From: Akebia trifoliata
Lineage: Eukaryota; Streptophyta; Magnoliopsida; Ranunculales; Lardizabalaceae
DNA: 64,000 bases
Direction: 5' to 3'
Assembly (NCBI GenBank): GCA_017979445.1
Contig: JADQWC010000416.1
Coordinates: forward strand, 36,001-100,000
This document shows, in pieces, positions 34,205 to 45,067 of this stretch (its first letter is position 1; every line of letters begins with the position of its first letter). Made by a program: the position numbers and the translations under genes. The notes under the pieces are model-generated. The model did not search any database, was not told the DNA's origin, and saw only the letters and a program-made list of their open reading frames with translations.

Positions 34205-35876
34205 TATAAAACCCTAAGTTTTTATTCGTATCTCGATAAAAAAATAATGAAAATTTGAAAAAATCCTAAAAGTGGGACTTAGGGTAAAATTGTGAGATTT
34301 TGATATGATCATTTTTAATAAAATATGACCTTACCATTGGATTCAAAATGATTGAAAAATATAGTTTAGCCTGTAAGTACGCTCAAATGAGAGTCCGAAT
34401 AGAAAAATTGCAAAATCCTCGATTACCGAGTCGGACAGGACAAAAATAATGATTTTTTGTTAGAGTAAAAATTATTAAGATTTGATCATACCATTGGATT
34501 CGTAACGAAAAATTATAAAAAATGGACTATTTACTTATCATTTTTGGAACCTAAAAAGTCGAATTATCATAAAAAAACGAAAACGACATCAATTTTTGAG
34601 TCCCATTGGGTCAAAAATGTAAATTTTTGTTTGAGACAAAATTTGTATAAATTGACCATACCATTAGATCCAAAATGAAAAATTAGATAAACTAGAGTAT
34701 TCATTCGTCATTTTTGAAGTCCGGACGATCAAGTTATCGTCAAACGAAACAATAGGTAAAATACCGATTTCGTCCCAAAAATTTATATAAATAAATTTTT
34801 AAAAATTTTCACTATTCATCATCATTTAAAACCATCCAAAACTAACCAACATTTTTTAAAAAAATTGGTTTTTTTCCTCGACTTTTCAACTCAGATTCAC
34901 CACGAACGATCTGTCTTCGACCTTCGATGCAGAAGGGAAAAACATCCGCAGCCTCAACCTCTATAAAATCCACTCAATTTTCTGTCGTTTTCTCGTATTT
35001 TTCATCCCGTATCATCAAAAAATAGTCGTATGTGATATGGATATTTCGTACTTTCGACCCTAGATTTCATCTGTTTCGGAGTCAAACCGTTTTCTATCAC
35101 AGAAGGAAGAAAGAACGATGGCATCAAGATCTTCAAAATCACTAGGTCAAATTTGAAAATTAGCAGTCTTTAAGTTTGGTCCGTCTCGATTTTTGCTCCA
35201 ATCATCTCAATTTTTGCGCACGCGCTTCGATCATCTCACACAAAGATTGTAAGGAACTCTCAATTTCTATTAGTAATCATTGATTGTGAAAATTGCATTT
35301 AAGATTTTTTCGAAAATTTGTTATATATTTCCAAAATATAAAATTCTTTTCGTTGTTTCAAATTCACGCCAGAACCTGCTTATTTAATGTGTTTAATTGT
35401 ATTTTATAATAAATTATATGCGGGTAGGACATTTCACCGTGTTATTTTCGTCAGTTGGGTCCTGTGCACCGTTCGGACCCCATTTTGATCTAATTTTTGT
35501 AGTTTTTCAATGTTATTAATAAAAATGAATTTCATAGTCGGAAAAAAATGATTTACTATTCAATGTACTCATATTGAGTTGATAAATATTAGAAAGTGGA
35601 TATGTTATTCGAAAGGTTGAAAACTGCGAAAATTAAAAAAAAAAAAGATGAAACAGTAAAATGTAGGTGATGTCTGCATTTTACATTATAATGTTATATG
35701 TAGGTTGGTGAAGGGATATCCAGGGATAATGATTGGTTGCATGTTTATTTAAATTCTATTAGCGCAGAGGCTCCAAGTTCCATTATTTATTTTAGACCTA
35801 GTGGCCACAGTTGCATGATAGGAAACTGAATATCTATTCTCAACCTTGTATTTTTAATTTCTCTTTTGTTTTTAAA

Positions 35877-35929
<53 letters not shown>
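34205..35929. mobile_element. inverted, truncated copy of the 3.0-kb LTR family
   Basis: TATAAAACCCTAAGTTTTTA at 34205 is the reverse complement of the family end (CGGGGTTTTACA). The copy continues in inverted order through CATTTTACATTATAATG-like sequence (about 35680) to the (TA)n tract at 35884-35929. The expected remainder beyond the (TA)n is missing; palindromic elements begin there instead. Confidence 0.7.
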
Positions 35930-35935
<6 letters not shown>

Positions 35936-36125
35936 CGTTCAATGGCAAACTTTTTGGCAAAACATTTTTCAAAACATGAGTTAGAAGTTTTGGAATGGGC
36001 TGATTTTTGGTGAGGATGATCTCCTCACCGTAGAGATCATCTTCACCAAAAATCAACCCATTCCAAAACCTCTAACCCATGTTTTGAAAAATGTTTTGCC
36101 AAAAAGTTGGCCCTTGAACGCCACC
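35930..36125. mobile_element. palindromic MITE 1 in (TA)n
   Basis: The left end GGGTAGCGTTCAATGGCAAA and inverted right end GGTGGCGTTCAAGGGCCAAC start near-complete self-complementarity over about 95 bp per arm. The centre is the shared core GGTGAGGATGATCTCCTCAC / CGTAGAGATCATC. (TA)n lies on both sides. Confidence 0.8.
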
Positions 36126-36142
36126 ATATATATATATATATA

Positions 36143-36699
36143 GGGAAATGTTCGGCACCAAACATTTTGGCGAAACATTTTTTAAAACATAGGTTAGAAG
36201 TTTTGGAATTGGTTGATTTTTCGTGAGGATGATCTCTACGGTGAGGAGATCATCATTACCAAAAATCAACCCATTCTAATACTTCTAACCCCATCAAAAA
36301 TGGTTTACAAAAAATGGACGGTCCACGATTTTTCAAAACATATGTATATATATATGGGTCCCGTGCAGCACCAAACATTTTGGCCAACATTTTAGCCAAT
36401 CATTTTTTTCCTACATGGGTTAGAAGTTTTGGAATGGTCTACGGTGAGGAGATCATCCTCACCAAAAATCAGCCCATTCCAAAACTTCTAGTCTCATGTT
36501 TACAAGTTGAAAAATTGTGGACCGTCCATTTTTTGTAAATCATTTTGATGGGGTTAGAAGTTTTGGAATGGGATGCTTTTTGGTGATGATGATCTCCTCA
36601 CCGTAGAGATCATCCTCATAAAAAATCAGCCAATTCCAAAACTTCTAACCCATGTTTTGAAAAATGTTTTGCGAAAATGTTTGGTGCTGAACATTTCCC
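36143..36699. mobile_element. palindromic MITE 2, apparently containing a second one (from 36356)
   Basis: The outer ends pair: GGGAAATGTTCGGCACCAAA at 36143 and inverted GGGAAATGTTCAGCACCAAA at 36699. Inside, a (TA)n tract at 36344-36355 is followed by a new terminus, GGGTCCCGTGCAGCACCAAA (36356), so a related element seems to have landed inside. The core hairpin GATGATCTC...GAGATCATC occurs twice more. Confidence 0.65.
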
Positions 36700-36712
36700 T
36701 ATATATATATAT

Positions 36713-37077
36713 GGGTCCCATTCAGCAACAAACATTTTGGCAAAACATTTTTCAAAACATGGGTTAGAGGTTTTGGAATGGGCTGATTTTTGGTGATGAT
36801 GATCTCTACGGTGAGGAGATCATCCTCACCAAAAATCAGCTCAATCCAAAACTTCTAGCCCTAGTTTACAAGTTGAAAAATCGTGGACCGTCCATTTTTT
36901 GTAAACCATTTTTGATGGAGTCAGAAGTTTTGGAATGGGCTGATTTTTGGTGAGGATGATCTCTACACCGAGGAGATCATCCTCACCAAAAATCAGCCCA
37001 TTCCAAAGCCTCTAACCCATGTTTTGAAAAATGTTTTGCCAAAATGTTTGTCAAAATGTTTGTTGCTGAACATTCCC
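36713..37077. mobile_element. palindromic MITE 3 in (TA)n
   Basis: Ends GGGTCCCATTCAGCAACAAA and, inverted, GGGAATGTTCAGCAACAAAC. It contains two core hairpins separated by the module AATCGTGGACCGTCCATTTT. About 365 bp, no coding capacity. Confidence 0.78.
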
Positions 37078-37093
37078 ATATATATATATATAT

Positions 37094-37474
37094 GGGTCGG
37101 GTTCTGTATACCCCTATTACAACTCACATTGCAACACATCGTTTTGTCTTATATGGGCAAAAATGTTTGGAATGAGCTGATTTTTTGTGAGGATGATCTC
37201 TATGGTGAGGAGATCATCCTTGCCAAAAATCAGCTCATGTTGAAACTTCTAGCCCCATGTTTACAAGTTGAAAATTTTTAGACCGTCCAATTTTTGTAAA
37301 TCAATTTTGATGGGGTTAGAAGTTTTGGAATGGGATGATTTTTTTCCAAGATGATCCCCTTATCACAGAGATCATTTTCACAAAAAATCAGCCCATTCCA
37401 AACATTTTTGCCCATATAAGACAAACGGTGAGTCGTAATATGAGTCGTAATAAGGGGTCGTAATAACGCCATCC
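37094..37474. mobile_element. palindromic MITE 4 with different outer arms
   Basis: The outer arms (GGGTCGGGTTCTGTATACCC; inverted right GGATGGCGTTATTACGACCC) do not match its neighbours, but further in both read TTTGTCTTATATGGGCAAAA, followed by the common core (TTTGGAATGGGCTGATTTTT-like). New ends on a shared core. Confidence 0.75.
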
Positions 37475-37491
37475 TATATATATATTTATAT

Positions 37492-38863
37492 GGGAAATGT
37501 TCAGCACAGAACATTTTGACAAGCATTTTGGCAAACATTTTGGAACCGTCAGATATGAGAAGATCGAACGGACGAGATTCAATCTCCTCGATTTAACGAA
37601 TAACTTATACGTTTTCAATTAATTACATCGCCATCATTCTACTTTCGATTATTTAGTGTTACCTCCCTCTCTCATTAAAAAAAAAAATAGAGTGAGACTC
37701 TCATTCTCTCTCTCTCTCTCGAAAGAACTCTCTCTCTCTCTCTCTCAAACCCTCTCGCTCTCGACAGAACTCGATAGATTACGATATAACCCTCTCTCTC
37801 TCACTCTCTTTCACTCTCTTATTAAAAAAAAACAGAGTGAGACTCTCATTCTCTCTCTCTCTCGAATGAACTCTCTCTCTCTCTCTCTCAAACCCTCTCA
37901 CTCTCGACAGAACTCGATAGATTACGATAGAACCCTCTCTCTCTCACTCTCTCATTCTCAATCGTCCGTTCGAGCTCACTCTCTCTCACGATCTCATTCT
38001 TGATCGAACTGACAGGATGAGGTTGGTGCCACAAAGAAGATTCCTGCACTCACGATTGAACAATAGTGTAAGACTTCATGTACTGAATTCCACTTTACAT
38101 TTGTACTCAAAAGAAAAAAAAATAGGAAATATATAGGTTATGGTGTTTTTCTTAATTTCAAAGACGTTTACAAACAATTAAATGGGAAAATAAAGTAATA
38201 TAGGAATAAAAAAGGAGATGAACAACAAACCCAAGCAATCCAACTTTGAAGGTGGAGGAACGAGAGCACAATATGGTTCTAGGGACAAAGCGAGTTAAAT
38301 AGGAGAGCCACCACACCAATCTTTCTCATACGGCCTCTACTACATCTAAATCGATAGAAAAGCTGAAAATTCAAAAATCGTGTCTACCGAATGGAATCAC
38401 TTCCACGCCCTTCCCTTCCTCTATCAATCAGATAGTGATTGAAAGCTTGATTTCTGATTATCCAATTCCTCTTTTGTTGTCCAGCTTTTACAACAAAATA
38501 CGATGGAACCGTTGGATATTGATCGAGGGTTTGAGAGAGTGAGAGATAGGGGCTCTGTCGAGAGGGAGGTAGTTGCAGGTAGAGAGCGATAGCGAGAGAG
38601 AATGAGAGAGTGAGAGAGGGGGTTTCAATAAGAGAGAGAGGGTTCCACAGAACTCTCTATTTTTTTGTTCGATTGAGTTTAAAGAGAAGAGGGAGGAAAC
38701 ACTAAATAATATGTTATTAAGGGATGGCGTTGTAAATAAACATAAAGTTTATAACTTAACGCGGATCGGTGTTGGTTTTAATCTTGTCCGTCCGATTTCT
38801 TCGTATCTGACGGCTCCAAAATGTTTGCCAAATTGTTTGTTACGTGGTAGGGCGCCGAACAGG

Positions 38864-38867
<4 letters not shown>
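37492..38867. mobile_element. large TIR element, 1376 bp, CT-rich interior
   Basis: The arms share TTTGGCAAACATTTTGGA and CCGTCAGATA, then run into ATCGAACGGACGAGATT on the left and an ATCGGACGGACAAGATT-like stretch on the right. The interior (37650-38690) is not the common core: it has two tandem copies of a CTCTCT-rich block with AACTCGATAGATTACGATA, then unique sequence. The apparent ORF at 37656 is low-complexity (Leu-Ser)n. (TA)n flanks both sides. Possibly captured host DNA. Confidence 0.65.

Positions 38868-38913
<46 letters not shown>
38868..38913. repeat. (TA)n microsatellite
   Basis: About 23 units between two palindromic elements. Confidence 0.95.
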
Positions 38914-38916
<3 letters not shown>

Positions 38917-39289
38917 AAATGTTCAGCAACAAACATTTTGACAAACATTTTGGCAAAACATTTTTCAAAATATGGGTTACAGGTTTTGGAATGGGCTGAT
39001 TTTTGGTGAGGATGATCTCTACAGGGAATAGATCATCATCACCAAAAATCAGCCCATTCCAAAACTTCTAACCCATCAAAAATGGTTTACAAAAAATGGA
39101 CGGTCCACGATTTTTCAACCTGTAAACATGGGGCTAGAAGTTTTGGAATGGGCTGATTTTTGATGAGGATGATCTCCTCACCGTAGAGATCATCCTCACC
39201 AAAAATCAGCCCATTCCAAAACCTCTAACCCATGTTTTGAAAAATGTTTTGCCAAAATGTTTGTCAAAATGTTTGTTGCTGAAAGGGAC

Positions 39290-39291
<2 letters not shown>
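38914..39291. mobile_element. palindromic MITE 5 in (TA)n
   Basis: Left GGGAAATGTTCAGCAACAAA; inverted right GGGTCCCTTTCAGCAACAAA. It has two core hairpins with the AAAAATGGACGGTCCACGAT module between. Very close to MITE 3 in organisation. Confidence 0.78.

Positions 39292-39356
<65 letters not shown>
39292..39356. repeat. (TA)n microsatellite, longest in the window
   Basis: 65 bp of pure AT repeat between MITE 5 and the next large element. Confidence 0.95.
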
Positions 39357-39359
<3 letters not shown>

Positions 39360-40448
39360 AGGCGTTCGGAGGCATCAGTTTCGTCAGCCATTTTAACAAA
39401 AGTTACCCGACCGTTGGATATAATTAAATCGGACGGTCGAGATTGTTTATTACGTTTAAATGATAATTTATAGGTTTTTACTGCGCCATCCCTCATCTTT
39501 TGACTTATTAGTGTCACCTCCCTGACTAAAAAACAGCAGAGAGTGCTTATTACGTTCTCTCTCGTCTGTTCTCTCTAAAAGTCTCGAACAACCCTCCTCT
39601 CTCTCGCTGCAACTCCTCGACGAAAACCTCTCTCTCTCTCTCTCTCTCTCGCGACGCCGAAACCCTCGAACCTCCTCACTCTCACTCTCTCTCGTTGAAA
39701 CCCTCCTCTCTCTCGCTGCAACTCCATCGACGAAGCACGAACACGAACACGAATGGCTCCTCTCTCTCGTCGAAACCCGAGATTTGCATCTGAGACACGA
39801 TAGAAAAATAGAGGAAGCAGCATCAGTGAAGGAAAAAATAATTAAAAATGCAAATCAATCAAAGAATCATAAAAGAGAGAAAAAGATAAAGAATTTACAT
39901 TCGAAAAATTGGTTTTCTGGTTTTGAGAAAACCCTCAACTTGTTGAATCTCTTGTGAGAAACTTTGAAAATAAGGGAACAGAAGACATGTCTCTGCATAC
40001 ATTTCTCTATACCTCTCTGCGTCTCTTTCCCTTACACACACACACAACAGAGTTTAAATAGAGATTTAATGGTGGTCACTCTCTCTATATCTCTATCTCT
40101 ATCTCTTTCTTTTGCTGTCGTTATAATACACACAGGAGAGCAAAGAAAACGAAGAGAAGGACCGTTCGAACAGAGAGGGAGGGAGGATTCAACGAGAACA
40201 AGAGAGAACGAGAGAACTGGTGTAGAACAAAACTCTCTGTTCTTCTTTCTTCGTTCTTTGGGTTTTAAGTTGAGGGGAGGTATCACTAAATCCTTAAAAG
40301 TTTAAGGATGGCGCTGTAAATAATGGAGGTTTTATAACTTACACGCAAATCAGCTAATTTTCAATCCACGCCGTCCGATTTAATTATATCCAACGGTCGG
40401 GTAACTTTTGTTAAAATGGCTGACGAAACTGATGCCTCCGAACACCTC

Positions 40449-40450
<2 letters not shown>
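39357..40450. mobile_element. large TIR element, 1094 bp, about 85-bp near-identical arms
   Basis: Left GGGAGGCGTTCGGAGGCATC and inverted right GGGAGGTGTTCGGAGGCATC continue as near-perfect inverted repeats past ACCGTTGGATATAATTAAAT (39357-39440 and 40367-40450). The interior is CT-rich (39540-39720) plus unique sequence resembling UTR or leader DNA. It lacks the common core hairpin. No convincing ORF. Confidence 0.75.

Positions 40451-40487
<37 letters not shown>
40451..40487. repeat. (TA)n microsatellite
   Basis: 37 bp of AT repeat joining two palindromic elements. Confidence 0.95.
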
Positions 40488-40491
<4 letters not shown>

Positions 40492-40858
40492 GGCGTTCAA
40501 GGGCCAACTTTTTGGCAAAATATTTTTCAAAACATGGGTTAGAGGTTTTGGAATGGGCTGATTTTTGGTGAGGATGATCTCTACGGTGAGGAGATCATCC
40601 TCACCAAAAATCAGCCCATTCCAAAACTTTTGACCCATGTTTACAAGTTGAAAAATCGTGGACCGTCCATTTTTTATAAACTGTTTTTGATGGGGTTAGA
40701 AGTTTTGGAATGGGCTGATTTTTTGTGATGATGATCTCCTCACCGTAGAGATCATCCTCACCAAAAATCAGAGGAGATCATCATCACCAAAAATCAGCCC
40801 ATTCCAAAACTTCTAACTCATGTTTTTTTGCCAAAAAGTTTGCCATTGAACGCTACCC
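40488..40858. mobile_element. palindromic MITE 6 in (TA)n
   Basis: Left GGGTGGCGTTCAAGGGCCAA; inverted right GGGTAGCGTTCAATGGCAAA. These are the same two end types as MITE 1 in swapped order. It has two core hairpins, and part of the second is locally duplicated (ATCAGAGGAGATCATCATCA). Confidence 0.78.
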
Positions 40859-42480
40859 ATATATATATTTTGTGATAATTTGAAGTAACTTCCAATGATC
40901 CACATAAATGAGGGAACCAATTCCAATATCTTTGTGACTTATAAAGATTTTTTAACATGAAATATATTTAGATAATTCTTTCTCAAAATACAAGTTTCTT
41001 ATACTTTATTACGAAAAATCATTCTTCGAAGACGTGATAATTATACATTTTGGGCAAAAAAAAAAATTTAACTACTAAAATTTACGTACCCACAACGCAT
41101 GTGTCATAACCAATCATTAACATCCATCATAGAAACTAAAAAAAAAGTATATATGTACAATGAATATTTAGTGAAAATCATTGGTTTGGTGTCATATTTA
41201 TTTTTGCTATTTAACTAATCAGGTACCTCAAATTTTTAGGAATTTCATTTTACAATTAAAATTAATATACTTTAGATTCATAGAATCTAGAAGAAAAATG
41301 TATATATATATATATAAAGAAAAATAGGAATCATTTGCAAAAAGAAAATATTATAAAGTTCTGATATATTTTAATGTAAAAGTTATTTTTTAAAATAATT
41401 TAAAATGTGATGAATTTTTGTTACCTTATTATTTAACATAAAATTATGATCTTTAAACAAATATATTGATATCTTATTACATTTTTTTTTTCTTGATAAT
41501 AATGAGTTATAAAATAGATTATTTTGCTTCTAAAGTATAATCTATTGAATTTTTTAAATAAACACTATAAAAAATATTTAAAAAATTTATAATTTTTTTT
41601 TCTTCTAGTGATTACCCCCATAAATCTAGAAGATTTTTCTATAGATCCAAGACTATTCTTTTTTTTTTTTTTTATCTAAAAGAATATTTGATAAATTTCC
41701 TCTTAAAATTGATTAAGATAATTGTGAATGTACTGGCATACAAATTTATTAAAAGAAAACAAAAATATTAGAATTAAGAAATCGATCTTTAGAGAATTTA
41801 TGCAAAATTCAATATTAATTATTTGTTGAAAATCCAAAACTCAAAAATCCATCTATTTTTATTATTTACTCAAACAACTACTCTAAAAATAAAACCCATC
41901 ATCAATGTTAAAATCCTCTGATGTTTGATGATAAAATAATAAATATGACTCAAATCATTCAGATCCAAAAGTTTTATTATATTATAAATTACTTTGATCT
42001 GAAAAATATTCCGGTAGAAAGAATTACCAAGCTTGGTAAATTTTACATCTCCATCTTATAATTAAGGACGATGAGAAACAAAAATGATTTTAAGATGCTA
42101 AGAATATTATAGTGAAATCTATTTTATATACAACATTAAAATCGCATGAATTTCTTAAAGTTTATAAAATATTACATATTTATTTTCTTTCTTATCTAAT
42201 CATAAAATGCAAGTCTCGTGTCGATTAGCGCACTTTTTATACTAATTCAACTCAACTCTCAATATAGGGTTGGGTCCTTCCACTGGAGAGCCCATATTTC
42301 TAGCATGCTCATTTAGGGATTTTTATGTACAAAATAAAAGTTGTCCTTATATTTGCATAAGTTAAACATTCTAGAATTTCCTATTTAAATTTTGTATTTA
42401 CAATAGAAAGAAAGCTCTAATCATAATGGCTTTCTAGAAAACACATTTTACTATATTGTAACATTCATCATAAAAAAAAG
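40859..42480. other. AT-rich intergenic, nothing recognised
   Basis: Very AT-rich with scattered homopolymers. No gene, terminal repeat or internal duplication was found. A weak 8-bp match (TTTTGTGA at about 40868) to the LTR family just beyond its (TA)n tract may mark the far side of the truncated inverted copy. Confidence 0.5.
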
Positions 42481-44128
42481 TGTTATTGCAAGAGCCCGAA
42501 TCACGCACACAAAAAATAATTATCGAAATTAATTTCTAAGAATAGTTGGATTAATTTTAACAATTAGAATACTCAGAGTGCATGCAAAGCATATGTAAGA
42601 ACTAATAAAGAAAGTAGAGAAAGAACACACAACCACAATACAAGATATAAGTGGTTTACCCACAATAAGACTACATCCACGATCAAACCGTCAAGTAAAA
42701 ATCCACTAATCAAAGAGAAAATTACAATAATGGAGATATATGCTTACCTCCAAAACTCTAATGAAATCTACCAAACTCTCTACATTTAACTCTAGTGAGA
42801 ACTCAAACAAGTAATCCTAATCCCATTCCTGTTCAGGGGCGGACCTAGAGAATTTTACTTGAGGGGAGGGGGGAACTAATAATAGTATGAAGATGAAATT
42901 TAAAATATAAAAAAAATTTATAAATAATAAGAAGATTATAGAAAATCAATTTTCAATAATAAAAAATGATGATTTAGGAGAAAAAAATCTTAAGAAGGGA
43001 GAAAGTAAAGAAGTGGAGAAGATGAACTCAAGTAGAAAGCCTAACTCATTTTGACCAAAAAATTAATCCCCCCCTCCCCCTCTCAAAATAAAATAATAAT
43101 AATTGTTGGAGTAAAGTTTACTCAGTTATGTAAGTTTTAATTACAATTTGTTGAAATTTATAAGTGTATAATAGGTTAGTGAAACCATGAAAGAATTTTT
43201 ATTTCCCAAAATTTATATATAAAAGAGTAAGTCTAGCCTTACTAATTTAGTAAGATTTAAAATCTTGCTAAGAGAGTCATTGAGTTCATCTGCTAGCATC
43301 CTAAACATGTTTGATACCACAGGGATATAGAGGACAAAATTCAATTAACTTTAAACTAAATAAATAAATAAAAACTTAAAAAAAGTTATTTTTCAATGTT
43401 AAATTTTTATTTTAAATTTGGGTGGTCAATAATCTTCCATTTTCAAAACCTTGGATCAAGCCCCAAGAAGATTATTTTTTTGAAACTGAGTTTTTTCATG
43501 AAATCTTGAAGACTGTGATCTTGGATTTGCCAATTTTGTAATCAATTTGTGTTCAATGACCCTTGGTAAGATTTGACTCTTACGAAGATGGTAAGGAAAG
43601 TGTTTCTCTGTATAAAAATATTGTGTGGGGGCACAAGCCATCTACACATAGTACAGTGGCTTCAGCCCATGTTGTTTGTAACGTGGGTTAAGTATATTAA
43701 AAAACGCATTTTGAAATTTTTGTGGGGGCCATAGTCCCCCTTGTCCCTATGTAGTTCCACCCTTGCTCTCATTGTCACAAACCCGTGACAATAATTTGAC
43801 GATCACACTCAATAACCTTGAACTTATAGGCTTTTATAAGAAAAGCGAATGGAATGGATAAAGATTCGATGCTTTCTCACACTTTAAAAAGAAAAAGATC
43901 CCTTCAAGAGAAGGTCATTTTATCAGCAAAAATAAACACTTAGAAACTCTCTTTTGCTTTCTATAAGCTAATGAAAAGATATTACCAAAAGACCTCACAT
44001 AACTGGAAAATCCCATCAACCCATTGAAACAAATGTGGTGATTTTATATCACCTAACCCAACAGAGAATATAACATTCATCATCTGCTAGTCAGGCCTAC
44101 ATGTCTGAAACTCCTGTCACTATATATA
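42481..44128. mobile_element. probable LTR-retrotransposon remnant carrying a hAT-like MITE
   Basis: The block 42590-42830 (ATAAGTGGTTTACCCACAAT, then AAGACTACATCCACGATCAA) and its continuation after 43766 resemble the non-coding LTR sequence of plant copia-type elements that carry a 'gggctacgtccacgg'-like motif. This is recognition from memory and is weak. No pol motif is seen. Confidence 0.35.
42834..43765. mobile_element. hAT-like non-autonomous element, 932 bp
   Basis: The ends are CAGGGGCGGACCTAG and, inverted, CAAGGGTGGAACTAC, 11 of 15 identical with CA-GG-GGA spacing as in plant hAT elements. The interior is AT-rich with runs of C and G near the ends. The expected 8-bp duplication is not convincing (TTCCTGTT against CTCTCATT). 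The ORF at 43641-43456 has no recognised domain. Confidence 0.6.
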
Positions 44129-44449
44129 GGGTAGTTTTCATGAGACAACGTTTGTTCTATATGACTTCAAAGTTTCGGATTGGACTCATTTTTTTGTAAG
44201 AATAATCTCTATGGTGAGGAGAACATCTACAAAAAATCAGTTCAATCTAAAATTTCTAACCTCATTAAAAGTGATTTAGAATTGTGAACTGTCAATTTTT
44301 TATTGTTAATTTGTAAATCACTTTTAACAGGGTTAGAAGTTTCTGATTAGGTTAATTTTTTGTGAGGATGATCTCCTCACAAAAAATCATCCCCATCCGA
44401 AAATTTTAGGCCATATAAGACAAATTTTGTCTCTTAACATTGTCTCCCT
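44129..44449. mobile_element. palindromic MITE 7
   Basis: Left GGGTAGTTTTCATGAGACAA and inverted right GGGAGACAATGTTAAGAGAC, with related core hairpins (GTGAGGATGATCTCCTCACA) and TGTGAACTGTCAATTTTT in the middle. Flanked by short TATATATA and TATAT. More diverged than the 36-40 kb group. Confidence 0.65.
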
Positions 44450-44670
44450 ATATCCTTAATATTGTTTGCCGAACAGGACCCATATAGATTGGGTTGCATG
44501 GACCATGGTCCACATTTGGGCCATGTGGATTGCTCCGGTCGTTCAAACAACAACTCAATCCTCTTGTTTGTGGTCTAGATTGGGTTTTAAAAAAAAAAAT
44601 GCCCTCCCCCCCCCCCCCCCTTCAAAAAAAAAAAAAGCTTTTTGCATATAAACATATATATATTACTAAA
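44450..44670. other. short spacer with relic of a MITE end
   Basis: TTTGCCGAACAGGACCCATA near 44465 matches the right end of the large element at 37492-38867 (GCGCCGAACAGGACCC). An A-run and a C-run follow (44588-44620). Confidence 0.45.
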
Positions 44671-45058
44671 GGGGACGGTTCAGCAGCCCTAAAGTTTGCC
44701 AAGTTTGGTGCCAAACATTTTTCAAAATATGAGTTAGAAGCTTTGGAATGAGCTGATTTTTTGTGAGGATGATCTCTATGATGAGGAGATCATCCTGACC
44801 AAAAATCAGCCTATTCCAAAACTTCTAACCCCATCAAAAGCGATTTACAAAAATTGGACGGTCCATGATTCTTCAACTTGTAAACTAGGGTTAGAAGTTT
44901 CAAAATGAGCTGATTTTTTGTGAGGATGATCTCTTCATTGTAGAGATCATCATCATCAAAAATCAGCCTATTCCAAAATTTCTAACCCCATCAAAAGTGA
45001 TTTATAAAAAATGTTTGGCACAAAACTTGGCAAACTTTAGGGCTGCCGAACCGTTCCC
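44671..45058. mobile_element. palindromic MITE 8 with perfect 9-bp target duplication
   Basis: Left GGGGACGGTTCAGCAGCCCT and inverted right GGGAACGGTTCGGCAGCCCT; about 55-bp outer arms, then the shared core. Flanked by ATTACTAAA at 44662-44670 and 45059-45067. This copy is not inside a long (TA)n tract, so its duplication can be read: 9 bp, as expected for a Mutator-type element. Confidence 0.85.
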
Positions 45059-45067
45059 ATTACTAAA

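Noticed and set aside
37656..38003. 115-aa ORF
   Set aside because: Low-complexity Leu-Ser repeats from a CT microsatellite within a transposable element.
39196..39517. ORFs with long Ile-Tyr runs
   Set aside because: Translation of (TA)n repeats; the same artefact explains ORFs at 24710, 38711, 40411, 50023 and 56671.
42834..43765. a firm 8-bp target duplication for the hAT-like element
   Set aside because: Flanks TTCCTGTT and CTCTCATT match at only four of eight positions, so I kept the call on terminal inverted repeats alone.
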